Notes: generated by a model from the sequence alone, not told the origin. DNA of 46,459 nucleotides from an uncultured Clostridia bacterium (GCA_947625615.1 CANQPB010000018.1:1-46459), one strand, 5' to 3'; counted from the stretch's first letter, positions 23,285 through 34,296 are shown. Translations and numbers: made by a program.

Positions 23285-23320
23285 CCACCCCCTCGGCTTT
23301 CGCCTCGGGGGTGTGTTTTT
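23285..23320. terminator. Possible terminator at the 3' end of gyrA
   Basis: An imperfect hairpin with outer CACCCCC/GGGGGTG pairs lies directly past the gyrA stop. The following T-run is better on the plus strand (GTGTGTTTTTCG), so it may serve mainly read-through from the left. Confidence 0.45.
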
Positions 23321-23324
23321 CGCT

Positions 23325-25880
23325 TTATTCCTCGCTGTCGTCGGCGTCCTCCGGCTCCTCAATAACCTCGGCGCTCTCCTCGGCCGCTTCGGCCTCGGCT
23401 ATCGCCCTAAGCTCGTCGTCGGAAAGCTGCTCAACCTGCGAGATTTCCGCCTCGTCGTCATGCTCGGCCACCGTGAACGCCGCAACCTTGCGGTCGGGGG
23501 TATCCTTGGTGCGCATGATGGTAACGCCGCCGGAATATCTTCCCATTACCGAGATGTCCGCCGCGCGAACCCTGATAATTATGCCGTCGTTCGATATCAT
23601 GATGACGTCTTCGCCGTCGCCGACGACCTTTATTCCGCAGACGTCGCCCTTGGCGCCGCCCGTCTTGTAGTTCAGAATGCCGTAGCCGCCGCGCTTCTGC
23701 GCCCTGTATGCGTCAGGAAGCACCCGCCTGCCGTAGCCGCGGTCGGTGACAGTCAAAACATAAGAATCCTCCTTAAGGATCTCCATCGAGACGACTTCGT
23801 CGCCCTCGCGGAGCTTTATCGCCCTGACGCCGTGGGCCGAGCGGCCCATCTGCCTAAGCTCTGCCTCGTTGAATCTTATTATTCTGCCCTGCTTTGTGGC
23901 AACTAAAAGCTCGTCGCCGCCTGATGTTATCAGCGCCCCGCGGATCTCGTCGCCCTCGTCGAGGCCGATGGCTATAAGCCCCGATTTTCTCACGTTGCGA
24001 TAGTTTTCAAGGCCGGTTCTCTTTATCTTGCCCTCGCGGGTGACCATGGTTACATATCTGTCCTCGTCGAAATCGCGGCAATAAAGCATTGCGGCCACCT
24101 TTTCGCCGGCCTCAAGCGGCAGGACATTCACAACATTTGTGCCCCTGCTCGATTTTCCGCCCTCGGGGATCTCGAAGCATTTCAGCTTGAACATAACCCC
24201 TCTGTCGGTGACAAACAGCACATTGTCGTGGGTCGAGCAAACGTGCATCGAGGCGACAAAGTCCTCGTCCCGCTGCTTCATTCCGCTGACGCCCCTGCCT
24301 CCGCGGCGCTGAACGGCATATTCCGAGGAGCTCGTCCTCTTTATGTAGCCGTTGTTCGTCAGGGCTATCACGTTCATGTCCTCGGGGATAAGATCCTCTA
24401 TATCCACCTCGCCGCTTACCGTCTGGATTTCGGTGCGCCTCTCGTCGGAGAATTTCGCGGCGATCTCCTCGCTCTCGCTGACGACTATGTCTATAACCCT
24501 CTGCCTGTTGGCTAAAATATCCTCAAAATCGGCTATCTTCTCCTCAAGGGCGGCGAGCTCGTCGTATATCTTCTGCCTTTCAAGCCCCGAGAGCTGAATG
24601 AGCCTCATGTTCGCGATGTATTCCGCCTGCACCTCGGTTATCCCGAAGCGCTCGATAAGCGCGGCCTTTGCCTCGGCGGGGCCGGCCGACGCGCGAATTA
24701 TCTTTATGACCTCGTCGATGTAGTCGAGCGCGATGACAAGGCCTTGCAGAATGTGCTCACGCTCTTTTGCCTTTTTAAGCTCGAATTTCGTCCTGCGGGT
24801 GATCACCTCAATCTGAAAATCGAGGTATTCCTCTAAGATCTCCTTGAGGCTCATCACCTTCGGAACGCCGTTTACGAGCGCCAGCATAATAACGCCGACG
24901 GTGTCCTGAAGCTGGGTAAAGCTGAAGAGCTTGTTTAAAACGATCTGCGGGTTGGCGTCCTTTTTGAGCTCGATGACGATCCTCATGCCGGAGCGGTCGG
25001 ATTCGTCCCGGATAAAGTGGATACCGTCCAGCCTCTTGTCCTTTACAAGCTGGGCTATCGATTCTATCAGTCTGGCCTTGTTGACCATATAGGGGATCTC
25101 GGTGACGATGATGCAGTTTCTGCCGTGGATTTCCTCGATATTCGTCTTCGAGCGCAGGGTTATTTTTGCCCTGCCGGTGGCGTATGCCGCGCGAATGCCC
25201 GCCCTGCCCATGATGATGCCGCCGGTCGGGAAATCGGGGCCCTTTATCTTTTCCATGAGCTCGTCAAGGGTGCAGTCGGGATTTTCGGCGACAAGCTTGA
25301 GGCCGTCTATTACCTCCCCCAAATTGTGGGGAGGAATGTTCGTGGCCATACCTACGGCGATGCCAACCGAGCCGTTGACGAGAATGTTGGGATATCTTGA
25401 GGGCAGAACTACGGGTTCTTTAAGCCTGTCGTCGTAGTTGGGCGCCCAGTCGACGGTCTCCTTGTCTATGTCGGTGAGCATGTTCATGGCCATCTTGGCC
25501 ATTTTCGATTCGGTATAACGGTAGGCGGCCGGCGGGTCGCCGTCGACGGAGCCGAAGTTTCCGTGGCCGTCGACCAAAGGATATCTCATCGAGAACTTTT
25601 GCGCCAAACGCACCATAGCGTCGTAGACCGAGGCGTCGCCGTGGGGGTGGTAACGGCCCAGCGTGTCGCCGACGGTAGTCGCGCACTTTAAATATTTTTT
25701 ATCGGGGGTAAGCCCGTCCTCATACATTGTATAGAGAATTCTGCGGTGAACCGGCTTTAAGCCGTCGCGGACGTCGGGGAGGGCTCGCTGGATTATTACC
25801 GACATCGAATAGGCGAGAAAGCTTTGGCGCATCTCGTCGTTTATTTCGGTTAGCTTTACCTTTTTATCCTGTGCAAACAA
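23325..25880 (-). CDS. gyrA: DNA gyrase subunit A
   Basis: The 851-residue subunit cuts and rejoins DNA during supercoiling. The winged-helix QRDR is present with Ala83, Ser84 and Asp87 in [12 protein letters not shown]; the catalytic Tyr122 lies in AAYRYTE. Numbering matches E. coli exactly. The C-terminal beta-pinwheel contains the QRRGGRG GyrA box, which separates it from ParC, and the protein ends in an acidic tail. Ala at 83 replaces the Ser or Thr at this position in most quinolone-sensitive bacteria. The start is TTG at 25880 with AAGGAG 8 bases before it. Last gene of the dnaA-side cluster, 37 bp after the ycxB-like gene. Confidence 0.97.
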   Translation of the reverse strand: MFAQDKKVKLTEINDEMRQSFLAYSMSVIIQRALPDVRDGLKPVHRRILYTMYEDGLTPDKKYLKCATTVGDTLGRYHPHGDASVYDAMVRLAQKFSMRYPLVDGHGNFGSVDGDPPAAYRYTESKMAKMAMNMLTDIDKETVDWAPNYDDRLKEPVVLPSRYPNILVNGSVGIAVGMATNIPPHNLGEVIDGLKLVAENPDCTLDELMEKIKGPDFPTGGIIMGRAGIRAAYATGRAKITLRSKTNIEEIHGRNCIIVTEIPYMVNKARLIESIAQLVKDKRLDGIHFIRDESDRSGMRIVIELKKDANPQIVLNKLFSFTQLQDTVGVIMLALVNGVPKVMSLKEILEEYLDFQIEVITRRTKFELKKAKEREHILQGLVIALDYIDEVIKIIRASAGPAEAKAALIERFGITEVQAEYIANMRLIQLSGLERQKIYDELAALEEKIADFEDILANRQRVIDIVVSESEEIAAKFSDERRTEIQTVSGEVDIEDLIPEDMNVIALTNNGYIKRTSSSEYAVQRRGGRGVSGMKQRDEDFVASMHVCSTHDNVLFVTDRGVMFKLKCFEIPEGGKSSRGTNVVNVLPLEAGEKVAAMLYCRDFDEDRYVTMVTREGKIKRTGLENYRNVRKSGLIAIGLDEGDEIRGALITSGGDELLVATKQGRIIRFNEAELRQMGRSAHGVRAIKLREGDEVVSMEILKEDSYVLTVTDRGYGRRVLPDAYRAQKRGGYGILNYKTGGAKGDVCGIKVVGDGEDVIMISNDGIIIRVRAADISVMGRYSGGVTIMRTKDTPDRKVAAFTVAEHDDEAEISQVEQLSDDELRAIAEAEAAEESAEVIEEPEDADDSEE

Positions 25881-25917
25881 GATTACATCTCCTTATATTT
25901 TAATAGCTGAATGATAT

Positions 25918-26460
25918 CTATTTTTTCGCCTTCTGCGGCGCCGCCTTAAGAGCGTCCCGCAGGGTCTCGGTGTCGTAGACCGAAAGCCCGGCCTTTGGTA
26001 TCACCGCGCAGACCGCCTTTGTCACCGCCGCGAAAACCTTTTCCGTCTCGACGGCGCTGTAGGTCTTATCCGAAAATTCAATGACGGTGGGGGCAATCTT
26101 TTGGCCCTCCTCGGCGTCCTCCGCCTCGGGAATGACCGTTTCGACGACGAGCCTGTCGTCGCAGAGGGAGAGCTCGTAGCTGTCGTCCTTGATCTCGTCA
26201 AGGGCGCGTTCGGACATTCGCCTTTCCATCTTAGCGTTTGCGAAGATGCAGAAAATCGCGCCTATGCAGACCGCTATGCAGACCCAGCCCATCACGAATT
26301 TCGGGTCGAGCCATATCTGCTGAATAAACAAAAGCAGGGGAATGACAAATATCGCCGCGCGGAATATCATCGATTTTTTTCTGAATTTCGCGAAGTAGAT
26401 GTCATAGCCCTCAAGCCACTCCTCGGGCGCTATCTTGTAGGTAAGTTTCAGTTTTTCCAT
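25918..26460 (-). CDS. YcxB-like membrane protein between gyrB and gyrA
   Basis: A 180-residue protein with an N-terminal cytoplasmic stretch, two membrane helices (about 31-50 and 56-72) and a cytoplasmic beta-rich C-terminal domain, the layout of YcxB-family proteins, whose function is unknown. ATG 26460 was chosen because GGAG sits 6 bases upstream; a TTG 12 bp earlier is in frame but lacks a site. It lies 63 bp after gyrB and 37 bp before gyrA on the same strand, so it is probably carried on the gyrase transcript. An insertion between gyrB and gyrA is not the common Firmicutes arrangement. Confidence 0.72.
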   Translation of the reverse strand: MEKLKLTYKIAPEEWLEGYDIYFAKFRKKSMIFRAAIFVIPLLLFIQQIWLDPKFVMGWVCIAVCIGAIFCIFANAKMERRMSERALDEIKDDSYELSLCDDRLVVETVIPEAEDAEEGQKIAPTVIEFSDKTYSAVETEKVFAAVTKAVCAVIPKAGLSVYDTETLRDALKAAPQKAKK

Positions 26461-26523
26461 GCTTTGCTCCAATTTAAGGTATTTAAAATTTACTCTCAGT
26501 AAAATATCTTATAAAAATTACTT

Positions 26524-28503
<1,980 letters not shown>

Positions 28504-28547
28504 CTAAATTACAATTAGTATATAAATGCAAAGATATTACAAAATAA

Positions 28548-28808
28548 TCAATATTTTTCGCCGATCAGGCGCTGTCTCAGGGTGTCCGCGGCAGTCCCGC
28601 AGATGTAAACCGTCTCGGTTAAATCCTTATCAAGGCTGACTACAAAGCTTTTCGGCAGATCGTCGGTGCAGCTTACAACATGCTTGTGTCTGCCCGCCCG
28701 CGCCAGATATTCTCGGGTGTCCCGCGAGGTCGAGGCCTTTTCGATGTCGAACACCCCGATGACATGAGCCGTGTTGACGGAATATCCGCCGCCCAAATGA
28801 AGCGTCAT
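28548..28808 (-). CDS. remB: Extracellular matrix regulator RemB-like (DUF370) protein
   Basis: An 86-residue DUF370 protein. LHLGGGYSV at the N-terminus and VIGVFDIE match RemB (YaaB), which lies between recF and gyrB in B. subtilis in the same order as here. The RemA relatives form ring-shaped octamers that wrap DNA and activate matrix genes; whether this copy does so is inference. AAAGGA precedes ATG. It starts 22 bp after recF. Confidence 0.85.
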   Translation of the reverse strand: MTLHLGGGYSVNTAHVIGVFDIEKASTSRDTREYLARAGRHKHVVSCTDDLPKSFVVSLDKDLTETVYICGTAADTLRQRLIGEKY

Positions 28809-28830
28809 AATTTTCCTTTCGCAGCCGATG

Positions 28831-29937
28831 TTAAGATTTTAACCGGCCGCCCGACATTTCAAATTTTTTTCCGTTGAGTTTTCCGAGAGGCTCGCAGCAG
28901 GTGATGAATATCTGCATATCCTTAAGCTTAGAGATTATGAATTCCCGGCGGGGGCGGTCGAGCTCGGAAAGAACATCGTCCAAAAGTATCACCGGCATCT
29001 CTCCGGTCTCCTCATAGAGGATATACGCCTGGGCGAGCTTCATTGAAAGCGCGGCCGAGCGGTTCTGCCCCTGCGAGCCGAAATCTTTGGCCGAGACCGA
29101 ATTCACGGTGACTACAACGTCGTCGCGGTGAACCCCCAAGGCGGTAAACCCCGACTTTATGTCGTCCGCCCTTGAAGCCTCGAGCGCCGAGAGAAATTCT
29201 TTGTAAAGTCCGTCCTGCCAGTCGGCGCGGTCTTCAAGATCTTCATAGACCGTCGAGCGGTATTTCATATTCAGAATTTCGCGGCCGCCCGAAAGCTCGT
29301 GGTAAAGCCTGCCGGCAAAGATATTCAGTTTTTTGGTGTACTGATATTTTATCACCGAGATATACGCCCCGAGGCGGGCGAGCTGCTCGTCCCAGACGTC
29401 CAAAGACGCCGCCTCGGACGGAGAAAAGGGAATATTTTTTAAAAGCGCGTTTCGCTGCGCGAGCACGTTTTCATATTTTGCTGCCGTCCTTGAATAGGCC
29501 GGCTTTATCTGCGAAATGCAGAGATCTATAAAATCGCGGCGGTTTTCGGGCGGGCCCTTTGAAAGTCCCAAATCTTCGGGAGTGAACACCACGCACTTGA
29601 AAGTACCGAACAAAGAGGTGAGATATCGCTGCCTTACGCCGTTTAAAAGAATTTTTCTTTCCTTTATATTTTTTGAAAGCACAGCCTCTATTTTCTGCCT
29701 GCGCTCGGAATCCTCAAGTTCGAGCGTCAGGCGGGCGTAGTCGCTTTCAAAGGCTATCATGTCCTTTTCCTTTGAGCCGCGAAAGGATCTTGCCCCGGAA
29801 AGTATCCACATAGCCTCGATGAGGTTTGTCTTTCCCTGCGCGTTTTCCCCGTAGATTATGTTTACGTCGGAGGAGGGTATCATGGACACCGATTTTAAAT
29901 TTTTAAACCCGTCGGCGTTAAAACTGACTATTTTCAT
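28831..29937 (-). CDS. recF: DNA replication and repair protein RecF
   Basis: The 368-residue SMC-like ATPase loads RecA at gaps with RecO and RecR. Walker A is IIYGENAQGKTNL (28-40), the ABC signature appears in FGSQGQNRSAALSMKLAQA, and Walker B is MPVILLDDVLSELD. Length is standard. No good ribosome site is seen before ATG, which lies 17 bases after the yaaA stop, so translation probably depends on coupling to yaaA. Confidence 0.96.
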   Translation of the reverse strand: MKIVSFNADGFKNLKSVSMIPSSDVNIIYGENAQGKTNLIEAMWILSGARSFRGSKEKDMIAFESDYARLTLELEDSERRQKIEAVLSKNIKERKILLNGVRQRYLTSLFGTFKCVVFTPEDLGLSKGPPENRRDFIDLCISQIKPAYSRTAAKYENVLAQRNALLKNIPFSPSEAASLDVWDEQLARLGAYISVIKYQYTKKLNIFAGRLYHELSGGREILNMKYRSTVYEDLEDRADWQDGLYKEFLSALEASRADDIKSGFTALGVHRDDVVVTVNSVSAKDFGSQGQNRSAALSMKLAQAYILYEETGEMPVILLDDVLSELDRPRREFIISKLKDMQIFITCCEPLGKLNGKKFEMSGGRLKS

Positions 29938-29954
29938 ATCCGATATCTAAAATT

Positions 29955-30197
29955 TCAGAAACCCGTTCCGTCCGGCTTCGAAGCAACCTCTAATTCCTCT
30001 TCAAGGCCTTCGATCGACACGACGTCGCCCGGGCGGATCTTTTTTCCGCGCATAAGGCACACCTCGCCGTTTACCTTTACCTTTCCGAGCTTCACCAGTT
30101 CCTTGGCGATGCCGCCGGTATCGGTAACCCCGGCAAATTTTATCAGGGAATCGAGCTTTATGAATTCGCCCGTTATTTCAACAGCTTCTCTGTTCAA
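29955..30197 (-). CDS. yaaA: S4-domain RNA-binding protein YaaA
   Basis: An 80-residue S4 protein: [20 protein letters not shown] and [19 protein letters not shown] form the alpha-L RNA-binding fold. It occupies the conserved place between dnaN and recF; the B. subtilis homologue is linked to ribosome assembly. The start is TTG at 30197 with GGAGG 8 bases upstream. It lies 36 bp after dnaN. Confidence 0.92.
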   Translation of the reverse strand: MNREAVEITGEFIKLDSLIKFAGVTDTGGIAKELVKLGKVKVNGEVCLMRGKKIRPGDVVSIEGLEEELEVASKPDGTGF

Positions 30198-30233
30198 CCG
30201 GCTTTCCTCCGTTTACCCGTTAATCGATTATCT

Positions 30234-31340
30234 TTATTCGTTCTTAAGCCGCACCGGCATTACAAGGTATGTATACTCGTCGCCCTTAAGAGGGATTATC
30301 TTCATGGGCAGCAGGCCGACGTTCATAACAAGCTTTATCTTGTCGTCCCGTATAACTCTCAGGGGATCCAAAAGGAATTTGCAGTTAAATCCCATCTCTA
30401 TCCTCGGCCCCGAGACGTCGGCGGGATTTTCGTCGACTATCTTTCCCAAAGAGGTCTTGCAGCTGACTTTCAGCGAATCGTTCTCAAACAAACATCTCAC
30501 CGGCATTTTAATTCTTTCGTTTATAAGAAGCGATGCTCTCTCTAAGCAGTCGATAAGATCCCGCTTGTTTATTATAACCTCGGTGACGCTGTTCTGGGGG
30601 ATAGACCCGCGGTAGTTGTGGAACTCGCCCGCAATAAGCCTTGAAAATACGACATAGCCGGAAAAATCGAATACCACCTGCTTTTTGGTGACCCTTATCT
30701 CGCAGGTCATTCCGTCCTCATCTTTCAACAGTCTTGAAACCTCTGTTAAAGTTTTGGCGGGAACGATGAATTTCATGTCGTTGTCGCATTTTATATTTTC
30801 CGTCCTGACTGCAAGCCGGAAGCCGTCTATAGCGACGACGTTGAGCTTAGAGCCGGAAATCTCAAACAGCTCGCCTTTTAAGACCGGCTTGGTGTCGTTC
30901 TGAGATACCGCGAAAACCGTTTCGTTTATCAGGCTTTTCAAAATCCCCTGCGAAAGTGAAATCTTATCTCCGCTGTCAAGCTCGGGTATGGCCGGATATT
31001 CCGAGGCGCTTATCGCTTTTATGGCGTATTCGGTCACGCCGCCGGTGACGGTGACGTTCAAATTATCCTCAATTTCAAGGGATATCTCCTCGGTCGGCAT
31101 TTTTCTTATGATCTCGGAGAAAAATCTTGTCGGCATGACGAATTCGCCGCTGTCCTCAGAAACTACCGGGATAGAGGTTTGAATACCTATTTCAAGGTCG
31201 TAGCCGGTCAGCGAAAGGTTGCCACCGCAAAGGCTTAATTTTACGCCCTGCAAAGCCATTATCGTGGATTTGTCTGCCGCTGCCTTTGAGACGTTCACCA
31301 ATGCCTCGTAAAGATTTTGCTTGTTGCAGATAAGTTTCAT
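30234..31340 (-). CDS. dnaN: DNA polymerase III beta clamp
   Basis: The 368-residue sliding clamp has the three repeated clamp domains and ends in YLVMPVRLKNE, where family members end in the conserved MPxRL motif that lines the partner-binding pocket. AGGAGG precedes ATG. It lies downstream of dnaA across the 373-bp origin region, and no clear promoter was found there, so read-through from dnaA is plausible. Confidence 0.97.
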   Translation of the reverse strand: MKLICNKQNLYEALVNVSKAAADKSTIMALQGVKLSLCGGNLSLTGYDLEIGIQTSIPVVSEDSGEFVMPTRFFSEIIRKMPTEEISLEIEDNLNVTVTGGVTEYAIKAISASEYPAIPELDSGDKISLSQGILKSLINETVFAVSQNDTKPVLKGELFEISGSKLNVVAIDGFRLAVRTENIKCDNDMKFIVPAKTLTEVSRLLKDEDGMTCEIRVTKKQVVFDFSGYVVFSRLIAGEFHNYRGSIPQNSVTEVIINKRDLIDCLERASLLINERIKMPVRCLFENDSLKVSCKTSLGKIVDENPADVSGPRIEMGFNCKFLLDPLRVIRDDKIKLVMNVGLLPMKIIPLKGDEYTYLVMPVRLKNE

Positions 31341-31416
31341 TTTGCAATCCTCCTGTTCAAAACGGGCTGAAAAACCCTTTTTTCAAAGTGAAAATATAGA
31401 AAGAGAAAATATAATA

Positions 31417-31434
31417 TTTTAGTATTAGTATTAG
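31417..31434 (-). other. Candidate DnaA-trio
   Basis: CTA-ATA-CTA-ATA-CTA-AAA on the minus strand; the opposite strand carries the 3'-GAT-5' type triplets to which DnaA filaments bind during opening in B. subtilis. It runs into ATAATATTTT. Confidence 0.6.
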
Positions 31435-31446
31435 AGAGCGTTGAAT

Positions 31447-31455
31447 TGTTGAAAA
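31447..31455 (-). other. Candidate DnaA box beside the trio
   Basis: TTTTCAACA on the minus strand. A degenerate box (AATTCAACG, 31447-31439) follows, then GC-containing CTCT and the CTA/ATA trinucleotides: box, spacer, trio, AT-rich DNA in that order. Confidence 0.65.
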
Positions 31456-31599
31456 CCGCCTTTCGGCCTTAAAGTACGCGAAATTTTGCGTCAACATGAA
31501 TTCAACCGAAAATATAAAAACCGTTGAAAGGAAAAATCGGGGTTAAAAAGTTGCGAGGCTGTGCGTTAGATGTTTAAAAATTTTTGAAAACGCGCGACG

Positions 31600-31608
31600 T
31601 GTTGAAAA
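31600..31608 (-). other. Candidate DnaA box
   Basis: Perfect TTTTCAACA on the minus strand, same direction as the other two boxes in this gap. Confidence 0.6.
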
Positions 31609-31667
31609 ATTTTTCGGCGAGATTTTTTTGAAATCTCCGCCCGGCGGTAAAACTCCGCGGTTTTCGG

Positions 31668-31676
31668 TGTTGAAAA
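31668..31676 (-). other. Candidate DnaA box
   Basis: Perfect TTTTCAACA on the minus strand, 38 bp beyond the dnaA coding end. Confidence 0.6.
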
Positions 31677-31713
31677 AAACGTTGAATCTGTTTGAAAATG
31701 CCGCCGAAAACTG

Positions 31714-33081
31714 TCAGACCACCTTGAGATTGTTAATAATTTCCTCTACGGTGTCCCTAATATCGGAATTTTTCTGCATCATTTCCTTGACGTCGCTGTG
31801 GCTTATCGTCATGGTGGAGTGGTTTCTCTTGAATTCCTCGCCGATAGCTGTGTAAGAAAGTCCCTTTACCTCGCGGATTATGTAAATAGCGACCTTTCTT
31901 GCAAGGGAGATCTGTGCGTTGCGGTTGGCGCCTCTGATGTCGTCGGGCTGAACCCCGAACACCGCCGCCGTGTCGTTGATTATTCTGTCGACGGTAATTT
32001 CGGCCGGCTGGGAATCTATCAGGGTTTCCTTTATAACCCTCTGCGCCATCGAGATCGACGGCGATTCGTTCGAGAACATCGTAAGGCCCTTGATTTTATT
32101 CACCGCGCCCTCAAGCTGCCTGATGTTGTTTTTGATCTTCTCGGAGATTATTCTTGCAACCGGGTCGGGTAAATTGAGATCCAAAAGCTCGGCCTTGCGC
32201 TTGACAATCGCCATTCTCGTTTCGAAATCCGGCGGCTGAACGTCGGCCTGAACGCCGAGGGCGAAGCGGGTCTTTATTCTTTCCTCCAGCTTTTTTATAC
32301 GGTTAGGAGAAATATCAGATGTTATTACAATTTGTTTACCGGCGTTGTAGAGCTCGTTGAAGGTGTGGAAGAATTCCTCCTGTGTCATCTCCTTGCCGGC
32401 GATGAATTGAATGTCGTCCATCAGAAGGTAGTCGGCGTTGCGGTATTTTTCGTGGAAGGAATAGGTGTCTTTATCCGAGACCGACTTTACAAGCTCGTTG
32501 GTGAAGCTTTCGCCGGTGGTGTAGATGACGTTCAAATCGGGGAAATTCTTTCTTACTTCGTGCTCGATGGCTTTTAAAAGGTGGGTTTTTCCGAGGCCGG
32601 AATCTCCGTAGATAAACAGCGGGTTGAAAACTATCCTGCCGTTGGCGCCCGAGAGATTGTTTTTTCTCGAAACCGCAATGCAGTAGGCGTAGGCGAGCTC
32701 GTTGGATTTTCCCTTGATGAAGTTTTCAAAGGTGAGCTCGTAATCGCTTCTCTGGTGGCTGGAAAGAAGATCGGCCATGCGCTGCTCGATCTCCGAGAAG
32801 CCGTCCTCCTCCTGATTCTGGGCGGCGCTGCCGCTTACCACGAATTCAACCTCTACCGGGAAGCCGAGCACCTGTTCAAAGGCGCGCTTAAGGGTGTCGC
32901 CGTAGGCCTCCTGGGTGGTGCGGCGCATAAAGTCGTTTGCGGTGCCCAAAACGGCCACGCCGTTTTCAAATTTTTGCGCCTCAAGACATTTTATCCATTT
33001 GTTGTAACCGATTTCGCTGACCTTGGGGTCGGCCTGACATACGCGCTTGACGCTTTCAAAGACTTCGAAGAACGAATCCAT
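31714..33081 (-). CDS. dnaA: Chromosomal replication initiator DnaA
   Basis: The 455-residue initiator has domain I (1 to about 80), a linker domain II (about 81-115), AAA+ domain III with Walker A GDSGLGKTH (159-167), Walker B LLMDDIQFI, and a DNA-binding domain IV with RNAQISLARKVAIYIIREVK. The recognition loop reads NHST (420-423) then MTISH, where E. coli has DHTT (433-436) and VxHA; the Arg equivalent to E. coli Arg399 is kept. ATG 33081 was chosen because AAAGGA sits 8 bases upstream and the N-terminus aligns with domain I; a 36-residue in-frame extension is arginine-rich and lies in the leader. The leader is about 110 bases. Confidence 0.97.
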   Translation of the reverse strand: MDSFFEVFESVKRVCQADPKVSEIGYNKWIKCLEAQKFENGVAVLGTANDFMRRTTQEAYGDTLKRAFEQVLGFPVEVEFVVSGSAAQNQEEDGFSEIEQRMADLLSSHQRSDYELTFENFIKGKSNELAYAYCIAVSRKNNLSGANGRIVFNPLFIYGDSGLGKTHLLKAIEHEVRKNFPDLNVIYTTGESFTNELVKSVSDKDTYSFHEKYRNADYLLMDDIQFIAGKEMTQEEFFHTFNELYNAGKQIVITSDISPNRIKKLEERIKTRFALGVQADVQPPDFETRMAIVKRKAELLDLNLPDPVARIISEKIKNNIRQLEGAVNKIKGLTMFSNESPSISMAQRVIKETLIDSQPAEITVDRIINDTAAVFGVQPDDIRGANRNAQISLARKVAIYIIREVKGLSYTAIGEEFKRNHSTMTISHSDVKEMMQKNSDIRDTVEEIINNLKVV

Positions 33082-33194
33082 ATTGACAATCCTTTCATAA
33101 AAGTAATATAATACGGCTGTGAGGGTTTTTAGCTCCGCTAAAAGGCGTCTTCGGCGGCGCGTGCCGTCAAAGAGCACATCATCATTCATTATCC

Positions 33195-33223
33195 ATTATA
33201 ACACAAATCGCCGCTTTTTTCAA
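33195..33223 (-). promoter_or_regulatory. Promoter of dnaA
   Basis: Minus-strand TTGAAA (33223-33218), 17-bp spacer and TATAAT (33200-33195). Candidate DnaA boxes lie 50-80 bp behind it, where bound DnaA could repress its own gene. Confidence 0.8.
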
Positions 33224-33271
33224 GCGTTTTATATTTATAATAGTATGTTTTCCCGGCCCGAATTTTTGTGT

Positions 33272-33303
33272 ATTTCAACAACAGTTTGATATGCTGTTGA
33301 AAA
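33272..33303. other. DnaA-box pair upstream of dnaA
   Basis: ATTTCAACA (33272-33280, one mismatch) faces a perfect TGTTGAAAA (33295-33303). Their extended arms (TTTCAACA-ACAG and CTG-TTGAAA) form an inverted pair between the divergent dnaA and rpmH promoters. The rest of 33082-33432 holds only those promoters. Confidence 0.6.
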
Positions 33304-33341
33304 AATGACGGGTCAAATTTAAAAAAATAATCTCACAGCTA

Positions 33342-33371
33342 TTGACAAGCGGCCTAAAAGTGATATATAAT
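33342..33371 (+). promoter_or_regulatory. Promoter of rpmH operon
   Basis: TTGACA (33342-33347), 18-bp spacer, TATAAT (33366-33371). Confidence 0.8.
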
Positions 33372-33432
33372 AACACTTTGTAGGACATCTGAAAATATTT
33401 CAGGTTTATAAATTAAAAAGGGGGTCAGGAAA

Positions 33433-33576
33433 ATGGCTCAGATTAAAAGAACCTACCAGCCCAAGAAGATCCATCGCAAGAAGGAGCACGGTTTCTTTAA
33501 GAGAATGGCGACCAAGAACGGCCGCAAGGTTTTGGCGCGCAGACGTGCAAAGGGCAGAGCCAGGCTCACTTATTAA
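33433..33576 (+). CDS. rpmH: 50S ribosomal protein L34
   Basis: A 47-residue, highly basic protein, slightly longer than the usual 44-46. It reads [20 protein letters not shown] at the start, then [20 protein letters not shown] and ends GRARLTY, an excellent match to L34. It occupies its conserved place between dnaA and rnpA and is read away from dnaA. GGGGGTCAGGA precedes ATG. Confidence 0.96.
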   Translation: MAQIKRTYQPKKIHRKKEHGFFKRMATKNGRKVLARRRAKGRARLTY

Positions 33577-33709
33577 GTCGGGCTGCTCAGGGTAAAAGCT
33601 GAAGTTCAGAACAGAAGATAGAGACAGCCTAAAGACTTCTCTATCTTCTGACATTCGCTTCTGAGGGCGGCAGTAATGTTCGTCCTTTTATTTTAATCAG
33701 GGAGGCAGC

Positions 33710-34045
33710 ATGCTCTACACCGAGATACTAAAAGACCCAAAGGTCTTTTCCCGCCTTTATAAAAAGGGCGAGAGAACGGGCGGCGCGGGTCTTACGGCAT
33801 ATTGCCTTCCCAACAAAAGGCCTTATAACCGCCTGGGGATAACCGCGGGCAAAAAGGTCGGCGGCGCTGTGCAGAGAAACCGCGCCAAAAGAATAATCCG
33901 CGCGGCATACCGCAAAAACGAGCTGCTCCTGCCGATAGGCTACGACATCGTCATAGTCGCCCGGCCGGAGATAAACGGGAAAAAATCGGACGGGCTTGAC
34001 AGGTTCTATCAGCGCCTCGCCGCGCAGATCAAAAAGAGCGTATGA
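33710..34045 (+). CDS. rnpA: Ribonuclease P protein component
   Basis: The 111-residue basic protein binds RNase P RNA and the 5' leader of pre-t[13 protein letters not shown], the central [13 protein letters not shown] signature and DIVIVARPE are typical. Its stop overlaps the yidD start (ATGA). AGGGAGG precedes ATG. Confidence 0.95.
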   Translation: MLYTEILKDPKVFSRLYKKGERTGGAGLTAYCLPNKRPYNRLGITAGKKVGGAVQRNRAKRIIRAAYRKNELLLPIGYDIVIVARPEINGKKSDGLDRFYQRLAAQIKKSV

Positions 34046-34296
34046 AAAAGATCCTTATAGGGCTTATAAATCTTTACCGCCGCTTTATTTCGCCTTTAAA
34101 GAGGCCCTGCTGCAAATATTACCCCACCTGTTCGGAATATGCGATAAAGGCGATAGAGATTCACGGCGCGCTTAAGGGGAGCATTCTTGCAGCCTGGAGA
34201 ATTTTAAGGTGCAATCCCTTTTCAAACGGCGGGGTAGATCATGTCCCGGAAAAATTCTGCCTGTATACGTTAAAAAGCAGGCGCGGAAAAGTTTAA
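34042..34296 (+). CDS. yidD: Membrane protein insertion efficiency factor YidD
   Basis: An 84-residue protein with an amphipathic N-terminal helix and the [20 protein letters not shown] and GGVDHVP signatures of YidD, which helps membrane insertion and is conserved between rnpA and yidC. The ATGA overlap with rnpA indicates coupled translation. Confidence 0.94.
   Translation: MKKILIGLINLYRRFISPLKRPCCKYYPTCSEYAIKAIEIHGALKGSILAAWRILRCNPFSNGGVDHVPEKFCLYTLKSRRGKV

Larger units (their letters stand above)
31341..31713. other. oriC, dnaA-dnaN intergenic unwinding region
   Basis: The 373-bp gap holds three perfect TGTTGAAAA sites (minus-strand TTTTCAACA) at 31447-31455, 31600-31608 and 31668-31676, with relaxed versions at 31439-31447, 31522-31530 and 31571-31579. 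They probably act as DnaA boxes in place of the absent TTATCCACA. At 31417-31434 the minus strand reads CTAATACTAATACTAAAA, matching the trinucleotide spacing of the B. subtilis DnaA-trio, next to an AT-rich stretch (31385-31416) likely to open first. Location between dnaA and dnaN is as in B. subtilis. Function is inferred. Confidence 0.75.

Noticed and set aside
33186-33194. TTATCCATT near the dnaA promoter as a classical DnaA box
   Set aside because: It matches only seven of nine positions and stands alone; the repeated TTTTCAACA sites are a better candidate set.
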